Source of the DNA: Boswellia sacra
Taxonomy: Eukaryota; Streptophyta; Magnoliopsida; Sapindales; Burseraceae
Length of the DNA: 64,000 nt
Reading direction: 5' to 3'
Assembly: GCA_013180625.2 (NCBI GenBank)
Contig: SNVD02002434.1
Coordinates: 496,001 to 560,000, forward strand
Below, one piece after another: positions 49,967 to 62,822 of this stretch; the stretch's first letter is position 1; each line of letters begins with the position of its first letter. Position numbers and translations under genes: made by a program. The notes below the pieces were generated by a model. It ran no database searches. It saw only the letters and a list, made by a program, of their open reading frames with translations, and was not told the DNA's origin.

Positions 49967-50859
49967 TTTGTAAAAGAGGAGATCGTCTTCTCAGATAAAG
50001 ATTACTTTACTACATACATTTACCTAAACGAATCCTTTGCATTGCGCGAGCCAGAGTTTACTTCTCATTGTGTCTGTTCCATGGACATCGTCCAAAGCAA
50101 TTTAATTAATACATATACATATATGATTTTTGTAATTCTTCCTCGACTCATCCATAAATATATATAATTAATTTTATTGCAATTTGCAGACTGATAAAGA
50201 TTATTAATTACAGTGTCCCTATTACGATACTTTATTAAAATGTTCTATTCTACCAGATTGAGTTTCGTCTGTCTCTAAGAATATTCCCATTACTATTACT
50301 AATGACATCAAGGAAGTTTTTACTAGTACAAACACTCCATTTCCTGTCAGTGCTGGCTAAAGCTTTCCGATAACCATGCCGGATATCCTGAGGCTAAGGT
50401 CAATTCTTAAGCAATGAGAGAATTTCTTGATTTCTCCAGGCGCCGATCACATTGATGAGGCATAAATATCAACATGTTAGCTAAAGACATTTACAATCCA
50501 TTCACATTCATTTCATAATGGTAATTCTTCATTTCCCTTTTGAGAATATGGATCAACTACGAATTTTTGTCTAAAAAATATTGTAACATTTAAATTTCTA
50601 TACTAACAATGTCCTGTAAGCCTGATAGCTCTCACTTGCAAAAGAATTAAAACAAAGAAATAATCAAAAATCAAAGATATATGTATATATCCCAAAAGAA
50701 AAAGGATCTGACTCAACCTAATCTGCAGCCAAATATTTCATCTGCCCCATCGCATGGAATGACCAAGGCCAAAGTGCTCTCTTTCAGATAGGTGAACAAA
50801 AATACAGTGGCTACATAACATGCTGTCATTGTTTACAGCTAATCAACTCCTTTTGGGCT
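49967..50859. other. Spacer between convergent genes
   Basis: Contains the 3' UTRs of the small plus-strand gene and of the minus-strand transporter. No other gene is seen. Confidence 0.5.
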
Positions 50860-53800
50860 TCATTCCAACAGGGTTTCCATTAAAGGTTTCGAGTATGGGG
50901 TGTGTAGCTTCATGGTGTATGTAACAGCCACCCCTACGAGAGAACAAAATGCTGGAACAAGACCCAAACCATATCTTGTTACCGAAATGTAAGTATTACT
51001 TGTTGTGTAGTTTTCCAGGCGTTTTGGTGGAGTACCTGCATCAGATCAGGTGTCAAATAGAATTTTTCAACTGCAGCAAACATTAGAAATGATGAAGGGA
51101 AGGCAGAAGCCAGAAGTTGAAACTCGGTACCGGAACCCTTAGAGCTTCTTGAAAATTGACCTGCGTGCACTTACTTTGATATGACTGCAGAATGTACAGA
51201 GCAAGCCCACACGAAATTTTGTCCAAGAAACTCAATGATCCACAAACAAATGCACAGCCATTCAGATCTTCACCAATTAGCACATTTTGCATGCTTATTC
51301 CAGTCACCTATTGTGTTAAAAAATCAAAGATACCAGCAACTGTAAGATTAAAAAGAACCATAAAACGTATAATTAAAAAAATAAATAAATGTCATATTCA
51401 AAAAGTAAAGAATGATAAACAGAAAACTATAAAACATACCATCATTAGAGCATTTGCTATGCCAATAAATATTGATATGACATACATGAAAGGACTCATG
51501 CCTCTAGGTAAAATAAGGATTGCTGCACCACAAAATATCCAAAGGATACCTCCAGCTGAGTAGTAAGCCTTCAAGCGTTGGCCAGTCCATGACATCTCCT
51601 ATTAAATGTGCACATCTACTGGTTAAATATCAACAGAAGCAATACATAGGTACTATGAATCATGTAAATGATTTCAGTACAGAATCAAGTTTCGCAAAAA
51701 CAACCTGGAGAATGATGGATACGATGAAGCTGCATATGTAGATTATGGCAGGAACCTAATCCCATCGAACAGACAATATAATTAGCTGCGCAATCATCTT
51801 CAAAATCTAATATGAGATGTTAAATGTTCCAATGTTGACAAGTTCTGGGCAAGCCTACCAATGCTTTAGCTGATTGGGCCATTTGCAATTCATTAATGAC
51901 AAAGAATGCCAGATAGGCCTGGGCAAAAGGGGGAAAAAATCAATTATGAGCACAGGCCAAAGTTTGTGGACAGCTTTTCCAATCAAATGTCGATAGCAAA
52001 GGAGTTTTGCTCAGATCCAGACCTGTGAAACATTGACTACAAGTCTGGTGAGCATATATACAAGAGCAACTTGATAGTATAAAATTTTCTTGAACCAGTA
52101 TGTCCACGAAATCCTTGCATCAGCATTTCCTCGTAAATCCATCTTTAATCTACATAAGAAAATGTCTACCATTGTCATAATTAAAAAGTTATGACTGCAT
52201 AAGCCATCAAATTATGCATGAGACTTTAAAGGTGTAAGATGCACTGAAATTTGACTTAGGAGACAGAACAGAATTGCCTAAAGTTGCATTTTCTCATAAC
52301 AAGTTTATAAACATGCACTTGCAGAAAACCCACAGACTTTGCCTTAGACAATTAAAAGCAACAGAAAAGTGATTTCTTTATCTTATATATAGAAGCCCAA
52401 GGGAAATCTGAATCCTCAGTAATATGTTTGTACTATATTTTTTTTTTTTCACTCAGTTACTCGGTCTTCATAAGCTAAGTAGTGTTACAACAAAAATTCT
52501 TTTAAACTATCATATAAGACAAAATTATATTTACATTTCTAGTGCAGCCTCTGTACACCGAACTTATCAGAACACCTATAAAGAACTCAGAAAACTCTTA
52601 AGACCTAGATACCTTGGTTCTTTAGTTCCAAGAAGAAACATTGCCACAAAGCAGCTTCCAATAGCAATCGAAGCGTATGCAATCCACCGATACTGCATAT
52701 TGCAGATTAACTCAATAACCATGCCCAGAGGAAGGCTCTTAACCACCAAAATAAAAAATTTTCAATAAACATACATACCTGGTTTTCAAGATCAGTATGT
52801 GTTTTTGCATTGGTCACACCTAACACTATAAGAGCAATAGCATACAGGCTGAGGTTGGCGACCTGGAAACAATTTAGATGACCAGAAAAATGAAGCACAA
52901 CCTTCAATTATGCTGCATGAAGTTGGCGAGAAACTGTACATCAAAATATTAAGTAAAGAGAAGAAGACCATTGTAAAAGCATTTCGGCAGCTGGTCAACA
53001 TTACTCTGCTCGTTGAATTAAGCGTAATGCAGTTCACCATTGACCTTCAACAGAACAGTTATAATTCAGATAATAAGTCATTCATAAATATAGAAAGCTA
53101 AACAAATGATTGTATTTCTTCTTCTTGGCCAATGCTCTTAGGCAATCAATTCATTGCGCTGTTTGATGGAATGATTCCTATATAATAACATAGAACTCTT
53201 CATTTGGGGCCCAAACAAAGAAATATTAATCCTATTACAGATATGCATATACCACTATAAGAGAAAACTTGAAGGGGACTGTTCTTATGGGTTTTCTAAC
53301 AATAATGGAAGGAGATCAGCATTTCTATTGAGGGTGGTCTAAATCAAGAGGATCCTAACAATAACATGATACAAAAAACTCAAAAGTGCTGCTTTGTTCT
53401 GCTTAACAAATTTTAAAATACGATGCTATCCACATCTGAACCATTAATCACTAAGATGTAAAGATCATTACATGTGTGAAACTTGTGTAGCAGCCCAGCC
53501 CACATTAAAGATGGCAGCAAAAACACAGTATGAGATAGTTTCCACAGTCAATGAAGAAGTAGCAAGGATTCTACAAGGCATGCAACCGCCAAAAACTGAA
53601 GAAAATGAAACAGCAACCAAAACAGACCCTGCCCCATGCCACATTTTGAAATGTCCAAACCTATCAATCTGCCAAGTAAAATATTTGAAAGGAATTAAAA
53701 ATAAATAAAATAAAAAATATAGAAGGAAAATTTCAAGATTCTTAAAATTACATAAATTCTGACTACGACAAAACAGAACTACTTGATATTGGTTCCCATA

Positions 53801-54757
53801 TATATCACATGCAAGTTGGTACTGATTTCAAACATATAATAAAAATTTGCAATAAACATGGTCCATGACATAATCACTTGCCTCTGGCTTAGAGGTGAGT
53901 GATTCTCCCACAAACTAAATTCTCTTGACAACATTATATGCATAGCAGTGGACTTTGTCAACTATTATATTTGCGAAAAACTTAATAACACAGAATTCTG
54001 GCTGGGCATTCTCTAGGTCACTCTAGATGACAGTATTGTCAAGAGATGTTGGAAAAATAAAAAAGGCGGTGGTTGGAGGTGGTGGCGGGCACGGTGGTAA
54101 CCAAATGTAATAAGCCACTTATTATGAATGAAATATATATAGCATATTTACTATACCAGTTCACCAGTAAATATGGTTGCAAGCCCATCAGCTATCTGCC
54201 CAGAAAGCATAACAGCAGCAGCATCCCTGTTAAACAAACACAACAAATTAGAAAATTAAAAAAATGTATTAAAAAAAAAAAAGAATTAACCAATAACCAA
54301 AATATTTAACCCAACCATTTTCTTATGATTTCAGTTATCTTACGTTTCATGGTTGGCAGTGCTAACCCAATCATTTTCTTTCTATTCTTCTCTATACTCC
54401 ACCCCACCCACCCCCCAGAAATCCAGCCTTTTTATTATCACTTTCTTTTCTTTTCTTTTTTATGGGTTTTTCCTCCCTCTCTCCCTCGATTTGAAAGTCT
54501 ATGAGGCACTGCTGGAATCTACAAGGAAAATGCATTCTACCAGTTTATTACAAAACTGTAAACAGGGGATGAAATTGATACCTTGGGGAAAGTCCAATAT
54601 CTGTCAGGAAGAGTAAGAGATAAGTAAACCAACAGGCAGCAGTGATATCATTTAGCATGTGTCCCATGCCATAAAAAATTACAGAGGTTCTTCCAAGAGG
54701 CTTGGTGTAAGACTCATCATCTTCAACACTGCTATCCATTATCATAGACGAGGTCAT
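50860..54757 (-). CDS. MFSD12-like major facilitator transporter, last exon apparently frameshifted
   Basis: Multi-spanning transporter of the glycoside-pentoside-hexuronide-like MFS branch; animal MFSD12 imports cysteine into lysosomes and melanosomes, and the plant substrate is unknown. Twelve coding exons: 54757-54582, 54226-54157, 53668-53472, 53044-52969, 52862-52779, 52692-52613, 52149-52023, 51918-51859, 51755-51705, 51598-51440, 51307-51175, 51036-50860. The first eleven join in phase and encode SVIFYGMGHMLNDITAACWF, GQIADGLAT, KMWHGAGS and LTSCRNAFTMVANL, and about eleven hydrophobic segments. Exon 12 reads STPPKRLENYTT and then hits TAA at 50998-50996. Shifting one base restores SVTRYGLGLVPAF and a final membrane segment to a TGA at 50862-50860, total ~463 residues. 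Either a one-base insertion or a different exon 11/12 junction explains this. Confidence 0.85.
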
Positions 54758-55740
54758 GTTCTAAACACTTCAAACATGCACAAATTTTTATTTATTTATT
54801 TTTTTCCTTATCAGCAAGAACCTGCAAAGCGTAGATTGAAGGTTAGAAGGTTAAAGAGCTAAAGATGGATACTACCTGAATTTAGGAAGTAGTCAACAAC
54901 AACTAGTCCTTTAGTTACTCTGCTTTTATTCGATCAAAGTGAATTTACTTGTTTATTACAGTGCGCAAAATCACAAAAGGATCTTAAGTCAAAACTAAAG
55001 TAAAAACTGAAACCATTTTTTATTATTATTTTTTTTTTCTGTGACGAATAGAAAATTTGTTGTTGTATTAACATGTGAGATTGAGAGCATAAATCCCATA
55101 CGAAAAGAGTAATAGACAAGGAGTGAGCGCATGACCAATTGGATTAAGCTAATGATCTCAAGATGGTCTCAAACGTATGAGGTTCTTGGTAAGGACTTCT
55201 CTATATCAGCTTTACATTTAAAAAACAGGAAGGTCGCCAAACCATTCTAAGAGCGCATCAAATCCACCAGGTTACCATCCTAATTAACATAAAACCTGCA
55301 AAGAATACCTCAGCTAAATTTCAAATCTTGATTTCTAATTTACCCGTCAACTTAACACTCCATAATTTACATCATCAATTGCCCTTCCCCACCTATGAAT
55401 TAAAGAAGCAAAACATCTTAAAATTTGGTTTTCAACAAAAGTGCGCCTCATGAATATGAAATGAACAATCATTAAACGTTTATACAATTTATAAAGCCAA
55501 AAACAAAATGCAAACAAGAGTAGCATATAAAAGAGAAGACACAAGAAGAAGAAGAAGAAGAAGAAAATAAAAAATAAAAATAAAAAAAGGATCTTGCAAG
55601 CCGTAACTGCATACCCAGAAACAGCACAAATTCCTAAGAAGTATAAAAGTTAAACCCAATATTAAGTTTGACAAAAGAAAAGAAGTAGAAAGACACATAC
55701 TTGAGAAAAGCACCAAGAAACCCATCAAAGTAGAGGCTCC
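54758..55740 (-). promoter_or_regulatory. 5' UTR of the MFSD12-like gene, with a probable UTR intron
   Basis: A GTATGTGTC donor at about 55700 and a TTTGCAG acceptor at 54822 on the minus strand would remove an ~880-bp intron from the 5' UTR, leaving 54758-54821 joined to ~55701-55740. This is inferred from splice-site quality only. Confidence 0.4.
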
Positions 55741-56431
55741 AATTTCTTGGGGAAGAGAAGAGAAGATTGGTTTATTGTTTTGTTTTTCTGGTTCTTCTCG
55801 ATGTTGACAAGCAATGGGAAGGAAATGTCAAACTCAAAACCCCATAGGCCATACTTGCTTATACTAATATAGACGCAAATATGAAAATGAAAAAAAAAAG
55901 ACTCGGGTAGTTGATTGATTCGTCTTATGAAAGTAAATCTTCATTTGTGAAAGTGTCTTCGAAGTCCAAGCGGCAGCTGGTCTCCTATCTTTTTCACTTT
56001 TTTCGAAGAAATTTATTTGTTGAAGTCAGATATGATGCATGAATGGGTAATATTGTCATTTCGGGTAAGAGTAAGAGAAGGGCGGTTGACAGTTGTGGAA
56101 ACAGACATGGTAGTTATGGGCCTTGTTTATGGGTTTGCAACGTTTGTCCCTTCTCTCTCGCATTCACATGTCTTAATGAAGGAAATGAATATTATATTGC
56201 TAATATCTGTTTGGAAATGGGCATCTCAAATCTCATCCACTGGTCCTCACAGCGCTACTTTTTCTTCTACACTCACACAACACAACAAAGAGAGTTTTAC
56301 CGCAATGCAATGCAACGTTTGTTTATCGATAAAGCATCTCGTATAATGCTCAGAAGCCAATTATTTTTTATCTAAGTTTAATTTATTTTCAGACTTTAAA
56401 TTTTTTTTATGATTCTTTTCATTTAATACTT
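55741..56431. other. Promoter of the MFSD12-like gene and spacer, no gene seen
   Basis: No coding signal. Overlapping open frames near 56017-56375 have no recognisable domain. Confidence 0.45.
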
Positions 56432-57584
56432 AATATAAAAGAGTGATTTTTTATATTTAAAATCTGAATAAATCTGAATTTTACTAAAATCTGAATACAT
56501 TTTAATACAAATTTTTAAATGTTATAATTATTTTTTATTTTTTAAGGTCTTATAATAAGTCTTAATTGATTATTTTTAATAATTAAAAATATCTAAAAGT
56601 TATTAATTTAACATATATATCTTTATTTAGGATTCTACATATTGTATATTATATATGTTAATAAACATTTGCAAATAATCAATATAATAAAATCAAAATT
56701 AAAATACTACAGTGGGAAAAAAATTAAATTGTTAATTAATATATCTCACACATAATATGAAAAATTTTTTAGTTACTATGTAACTAAAAAATAATAAATG
56801 AGCATCCAGAAAATATATGAAAAGATAATAAAAGATCGTTTAAAGATTTAACAAAATATGAATTAAATAAAAATTTCAAGGGTATTTTAAAGCATAAAAA
56901 ATAGATAATCTATTTTGATTTTTTCTATTCAGATAAAAATTAGAAAATATAGTTTTTTTTATTTAGATGTTTTTATCTAAGAAAAGTGTTTTGTCTAAAA
57001 AATAATCAATGTAAAAAAGTCTGAAAATTATGATTCAATAAAATTTAAACTTCAGATAGAAAAAAAATTAGCCTCTAAGACATTTTTATGTGAATGAAAA
57101 AAAACTAAAACATTTAGTTTTTATCTAAATTCAAATGTCTGAATGTTCATATCACTCTTAATTCTTAAAAATATCTCTATTTAATTCATTTATTACTTTT
57201 TATTTGTAACTTTTATACAGCAATACATATTTACATTATAATTACAATATAAATTATTATTTTACTAATTTAGAAAAACTAATTTACAGTATAAAATAAA
57301 ATATTTAAAATTATAAAATTATTAATATTTAAATACTTAAATATTAATATTTTTAAAATATTAATATTACAAATATTATCACTATGTCAAAAAAACACAA
57401 TTTGAGACAACGACAAACAGTAAGGATGTATACATAAAAATATTAATTTAGATATTTTAATTCAAATGTTGAAATTAGACAAATAAACATATAATTTAGA
57501 TTTATATATTTAGATTTTTTCAGACTTTAATTTAATTCAGATCCATTCAAATTTCAAACAAAAAAATAATCACTCTCTTATATT
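56432..57584 (+). mobile_element. AT-rich non-autonomous DNA transposon, longest copy
   Basis: The ends form imperfect inverted repeats. AATATAAAAGAGTGATT at 56432 pairs with the complement of AATCACTCTCTTATATT at 57568-57584, and ATCTGAAT motifs follow inward on both sides. Relatives occur at 7890-8484 (inverted) and 11946-12513. It has no transposase frame. The superfamily is not certain, and no clean target duplication is visible. Confidence 0.65.
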
Positions 57585-58014
57585 GAAATTGTATGTATAA
57601 CCACTAGTATTAAGCTATGTTCCGAAAGTGATCATTTTTCAATTATTATTTTAATTTTTTTAATAATTTATGATAATCTATCGTTATTACATTTAGATGT
57701 AATAACTGAGTTGTTTTCTCTTCCTTAATTTTTTCATTCTACTTATGATAATATATTAACATCTCATCGGATAGATTCATCGAATCAACTTGTCCTACAT
57801 AAATATTTCGCCACACTTCTCTCAATATTATATTAATTCCACAGATTGTCACTGCTTGCATCGCATTACATTACATGTTCCATTACTTGAAAGGCTTATG
57901 CAAGTGAACAGATAAACAACAACAGTGAACCGAAGCCGCAAGGCAGGCACAGTTAAAAGTCATTGAAGATACACCAACAATATATAGCTTGGCTTAACTT
58001 AGCTAAGCTCAGAA
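57585..58014. other. Spacer and 3' UTR of the YLS3-like gene
   Basis: AT-rich, without exons. The right part is presumably the 3' UTR of the minus-strand gene. Confidence 0.45.
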
Positions 58015-58797
58015 TCAGAATATGATGAAATAATACAGTAAAAGCAAAACCCCTCCACAAAACATCTCCAATCCCAACCATCTCTTTCCACCGCAACAAC
58101 CTTCACTTGTTCCTTCGACCCTACTTCCCTTGCCGCTATCACTCATTGAGTTCCCTCCAACTGATAAGACAAATTTAATTAGTTTTAATTAGTATAAAAC
58201 GATTGATTTGATCTGTACAGAATACGCATATACATATATAATTAATTACCGGCAGCTGCAGGGCTAGAAGCAGGGCTACTTGCAGCGTGATTAGAGCTGT
58301 TACCAAATTGATAGAAAACTTGAGCTTCAGGGGAATTGGGATCCATGTGTAGAAGGGCTGCATGCATATCAAGCATGATAATCAAGCACTACCCAACCCC
58401 AGAAATATTACATTAATATCATGAGTTTGACAAGAAAAAAAATTGTAATCGTTGATAGCATTTGCGCGTACAAACCAGGACATTGAGAAACGTTGGCAGG
58501 TGCATTGCAAACAGATGGCAGGCCTAAAGCTAGTGTAGCATTGATGTTGATACCAAGGTCTGGATCATTTCGATCTCTGATAATCACACACAAACACTTC
58601 TTGTCGTTCTTCAAGACTTGTTTGAGACCTGTACAGCAGTCTGGTGTTGGAGCTTTGGCTGTACCCCCAACATATGGCAAACATGTAGCAAGCCCTGCTA
58701 GCTGATTTGTGCACTCTTCTAGGTCTTTTGCTTTGTCTGCCATTGAGCAGCTTATCAGCATTGACACTAAAACTAAGTAATACAACTGCAAGCCCAT
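58015..58797 (-). CDS. GPI-anchored lipid transfer protein, YLS3/xylogen-like
   Basis: Secreted lipid-binding protein predicted to be held at the outer plasma membrane by a GPI anchor. Three exons, 58797-58476, 58357-58250 and 58160-58015, in phase, give 191 residues. The start is the ATG in CAACAATGGG; an earlier TTG was rejected. Signal peptide at residues 1-20. The eight-cysteine motif is complete: C29, C39, C54-C55, C68-x-C70, C97, C106. The second exon gives [14 protein letters not shown] and an Ala/Ser/Pro linker ([13 protein letters not shown]), which are features of YLS3-type proteins. The last exon gives a Gly/Ser-rich stretch ([12 protein letters not shown]) and a hydrophobic tail ([14 protein letters not shown]), as needed for GPI attachment. 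Ending at exon 1 read-through would lose the anchor. Confidence 0.92.
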
Positions 58798-61405
58798 TGT
58801 TGCTAATTGGTAAAACAAGGAGAAAGGTTTAAGCTCATTTTAAAGGAGCTAGCTAGCCTTGCCTTTGCGTACTTTTTAGCGCCAGCTCATAGGATGTACT
58901 TTCTGGAACTACATTGAATTCAATCTGAATATGAGACTAAAAGAATTGAGATTGAGCATTACCGTGTAAGTGACATGTGGAAGCCACTAGTTTGTCACCT
59001 CAAACATCTAAGTGCATTTGGGTACTTGATGGATCTCACACATCACAATATCTTACTCACTGCATTTGGCAATCTTATTTAAGACGTAGAGAATGAGTGG
59101 CAGCGATCCTGCAGTTTCTAATAAAAAGATTCCGCATGCGCACATCAAATTATTTCCTCTACTTAATAAATATAAGGCAGGTTATGATTAAATTGTGGAT
59201 ATAGAAATGGAAAGTGGAGCAGAAAGTGGGTCACTTCACCAACCCACTAACTAAGCCAAGAACAAGAGAGGCTAAATTTTAGTCTTAAAGCAGTGACATC
59301 ATTAACGTTTTTAATGATCTCATTATATACATCATAACAAGACCCAAGTCAAGAGCAAGCCGACTATGCTGAAATCTGGCATTTTAACTTCAATACTGAC
59401 AACTAAACCAAATTATGGGTCAGTACAGTTCTCAGTGGTTTAGTATTGCTCTGCTGAAAGTAGTGATAGTGATGCAATAGACTTTTGCTAGCTGGTTTGT
59501 TGGCCCAACATTTTTGTTTTTTGACTTACCAAATCCAGTCCAACAAGTTTCTTTTAAGATAGAAGAATCCTTTTGTACTGTTAAAACGAGGAGTCCAGTC
59601 CACAATCTTATGTAATTGAAATACAATAACGTAAAGCAAATAATATTAATTCAGGCACAATTCTACTTTTAAAAATATATGATACAAACTTTTTACACAA
59701 GTTCGTAAGGGCATAAAATGATTTGAGGAATAAATTTCAAAACTTATTAATGTCTACTAAGGTTGATGGTGTAACAATTATACAATAATGTCACATGAGG
59801 TGTGCATATATAAATTTATAAATGATAATTGCAGCGCCGCTCTTGATTCATAAAAAGTTAATAATTTATTGAGAAAATACTAGATCTAAAAACTTTGCAT
59901 ATGAACTCTTAATATACAGTTTAGTATTATTCTTTTTACTAACCTTGTACTTTTTGTTCAATTTAGGAAAAAATCAACTTTCAGAATCCATTAATTTGAC
60001 CAACTTAGTTAAAACAAATCCATTAACTTTTAATTATTTTGGATGGTTTAGAGAAGACTAATTTATACACGACAATTGATAGGAGGAGATTTTAGTTTGC
60101 GATTGTTGTATTTTTATTAAAAATTAATTGGAGATTTCGTATGAAATTTCTATTTTATCCTTCATCATTAAGTGTCAAGGATTGTGGAAATTATACTAGG
60201 GAAGTAATAGATGATTTTTAAACCTAATTACAGGGATAATAAAAAATGTAGTCATTAAAGAAAGAAGGGAAGACATGGGCCTTGTATCATGATTTGGGAA
60301 CACCATATATAAACTTGGATAATATATAGTGTTATCCTCACATATAGAGAGTTGGGTTTTGATTTCATCTGAGGTGCTTAATCTAATTAAAAACAGCACC
60401 TTGATCCTTAATCCTTAAGGTATGTTTAACTTTTAACGATATAATTATAAAGTGTCTTGATTTGCATGAAGATATTATATCTTTTTGAGGAATTTCCGGG
60501 TGCCAAATATGCTAGGTTTTATTTTATATATACATAAGCTAATTAGTGGAGTTAAAGCAGCAGCATCCTAGAAATGTAAAAGTAAATTAAAGTTGTATAT
60601 ATAGTATGCAAGTGATTAAGATAGCAATTAGGCAAATCTTCATCCAAGTACTATTACTGCTACGACTCCCTGTAGAGTTTGCAAAGATTGGTCATGGTGG
60701 GAGCCAACTTTCTTTGGAAGAGCATGCTTTTTTAAGTCTTTAATAGTTAAAAAGAAGGAAAATGCCATTGCTATTGTTTATACAATTGATCAATATGATA
60801 CAATTAATTTTGAATCATGATTGCTTTTATAACGGTATTAATTAATATTCTTCCTCCGAGGAATGCATCAGCATCATGATATGAGGACTATTTCATGCGG
60901 ATCGAAAACTAAACAAGCAAACATATATAATCTCTGCTACGCACAAATATATATATATATATATATATAGAAGAGTTATTTAAACACTATTTATTAACAC
61001 AATTTTATAACTCTTAATCCCACAATTTATAAGTACGGCTAATTAATCTAACATAATATAAAATAATTAATCCATTCAAGAACAAGGGTTTGACAGAGTA
61101 AACTTTAACGAGGGTTACATGTATATGGCTTGGACTAGATCACTTTTCTAAATCGTGGGTCACCTCGGTTGTATCGACTTGCTTCGTGGTCGGTGGTACG
61201 TGGCAGCTCCTCATTAGTTAACTTTTTTATGGGATGGGAAAAGTCCCACCGTCCTCAGAGGTATCGCGCTGGACCTCATCTCGCAACTTATAATAATTTG
61301 CAGGCATGCACAATCTAACTAAGCAAATGAAGCCTATAAAATATAATATATTGTGCGAAAACTAGCTAGACAAATCCATTAAGTAAACGACTAAACAGAC
61401 AAAAG

Positions 61406-61436
<31 letters not shown>

Positions 61437-61441
61437 ATTAA
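58798..61441. other. Intergenic stretch, no gene seen
   Basis: YLS3-like promoter, then AT-rich sequence with a (TA)n tract at about 60947-60970 and (CT)n at about 61408-61437. Open frames at 59432-59626 and 60196-60399 are featureless. Confidence 0.45.
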
Positions 61442-61447
61442 TATAAA
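61442..61447 (+). promoter_or_regulatory. TATA box of the 125-residue membrane protein gene
   Basis: TATAAA about 105 nt upstream of the ATG, just after a CT-rich tract. Confidence 0.5.
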
Positions 61448-61551
61448 GCTATATAATCTTCACAACCGCTTGTTCAGTCAAGAGAAAATTAGACCCTGCA
61501 ACGCAACATTGCTTAATTAGTTTCCAGGTTCACACAAAAGCCAGAGTATTC

Positions 61552-61929
61552 ATGGCAAGAGACCATTCTTCTTCTTCTCAGAGTCAGCCTCCTCTGCCTG
61601 TACACCGATGTTTCTTCCTGCTGATACTGCTAATGTTCATAGGGTTCTCATGGTACCTAAACTACGAGCCAGTAATGGAGAGCCTATTGGACCAAGTGAA
61701 GCTATGTCTGATGGTGTCCCCATTGCTACTTCTACTAATTGTGCATTGGCTCTCCAACGATGAAAGCAGGCGCTTCTCTCACCTGATTCCATTGCCAGAC
61801 CAAGACTCTTTTCATAGAGCCGGAGGGACTCCCTGGGGAGTTGGATTTCTACTTGTTCTACTCTTTTTCATGATATCTCACCATTCTTATTTTCAGGAAC
61901 GTTGCTTTCCCCTTCTAAGCAGATCATAA
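61552..61929 (+). CDS. Small plant membrane protein, function unknown
   Basis: Single-exon frame, 125 residues. A Ser/Gln/Pro-rich N-terminus is followed by three hydrophobic segments, at about residues 20-36 (CFFLLILLMFIGFSWYL), 52-68 (CLMVSPLLLLLIVHWL) and 95-110 (WGVGFLLVLLFFMIS). Between the last two is a hydrophilic loop ending in the motif RAGGTPWGV. From memory, the combination of this motif, a following Leu-rich helix and a short basic tail recurs in small plant transmembrane proteins of unknown role. A TATA box and CT tract upstream support expression. No function can be assigned. Confidence 0.75.
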   Translation: MARDHSSSSQSQPPLPVHRCFFLLILLMFIGFSWYLNYEPVMESLLDQVKLCLMVSPLLLLLIVHWLSNDESRRFSHLIPLPDQDSFHRAGGTPWGVGFLLVLLFFMISHHSYFQERCFPLLSRS

Positions 61930-62638
61930 TTCTTCTATATATATATATATATATGCACCTACGGTGATGATTCTCTTAATTAAAATCTCTCTCTGTATAT
62001 CTATATATGTATCGATTTCTTTTCTATTTTTCTCTTTATTTAATTTGTATCAATAGTACTGTACTGGGGCTAATTATTAATTAGAAGTTGAGAATGCTTT
62101 GGCTTGTCTTGGCTGTAATGTTTGATCAGATTTTGCTGTATTACTCGTAGTCATATAGATTATATGTAATTAACTAATTATATATATATGAATAATTTTT
62201 TAGTTTCTCCTATCCTCGCATCTTCAATTTGCGTAACATTGAAAATATAGCATTATTTATTTGTGATGAAATTAATAAAGGGCCAAAAAAAATATAACTA
62301 ATAGTCAGATCGATGCATGTAAATGAGGATAAGATATCAGTTTAATTCCCTCCACTCCAAAAGGGCTCCCATCTTAAACGCCGGCTGAATAAGCAAAACA
62401 AAGCAACCGTGCACAAAATGAAGATTAAGATTAGACTAATACATCAAAGAAACATGTTGTTGGATATAAATTTTTAAGCCCAAAACCCCAAGTTCGTAAC
62501 CCAAAAGATAGAGTCCAGTTCGAATAAGGTTTCAATATACGAGGCTGAGAAGCCCAACTAAGATTCAGCCCAGCAAGGATCCAATCCAAGATGATATTTG
62601 TCTCCATAGAAGACTTCGACAAGGCACACATGGATAAA
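61930..62638. other. Spacer, no gene seen
   Basis: 3' flank of the small membrane protein gene, then sequence without exons or recognisable repeats. Confidence 0.45.
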
Positions 62639-62822
62639 TTTGCTACTCTTATAAATTACTTATACAAACTTATTCATATAAACTAACGTGATGTGATTTC
62701 ATAAGTATATATTAATAATAAATGACATTAATTAATATCGGTAATGTAAAGATCATATAAGGATACCACATCAGTTTGTATGGATGAATTTATATAAGTA
62801 GTTTGTAAGAATAGTATTCTTG
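62639..62822. mobile_element. MITE, family A, copy 2
   Basis: Shares the interior TATATATTAATAATAAATGACATTAATTAATAT (in pieces) and CACATCAGTTTGTAT with 40085-40298. Its inverted ends (TTTGCTACTCTTATAAATTA / GTTTGTAAGAATAGTATTCT) are more diverged than in copy 1. Confidence 0.75.

Noticed and set aside
56017..56375. Two overlapping frames of about 110 codons
   Set aside because: They overlap in different frames on the same strand, show no domain and sit in a transporter promoter.
58798..58818. YLS3-like start at an upstream TTG
   Set aside because: Non-ATG. The ATG at 58797 has good context and gives a clean signal peptide.
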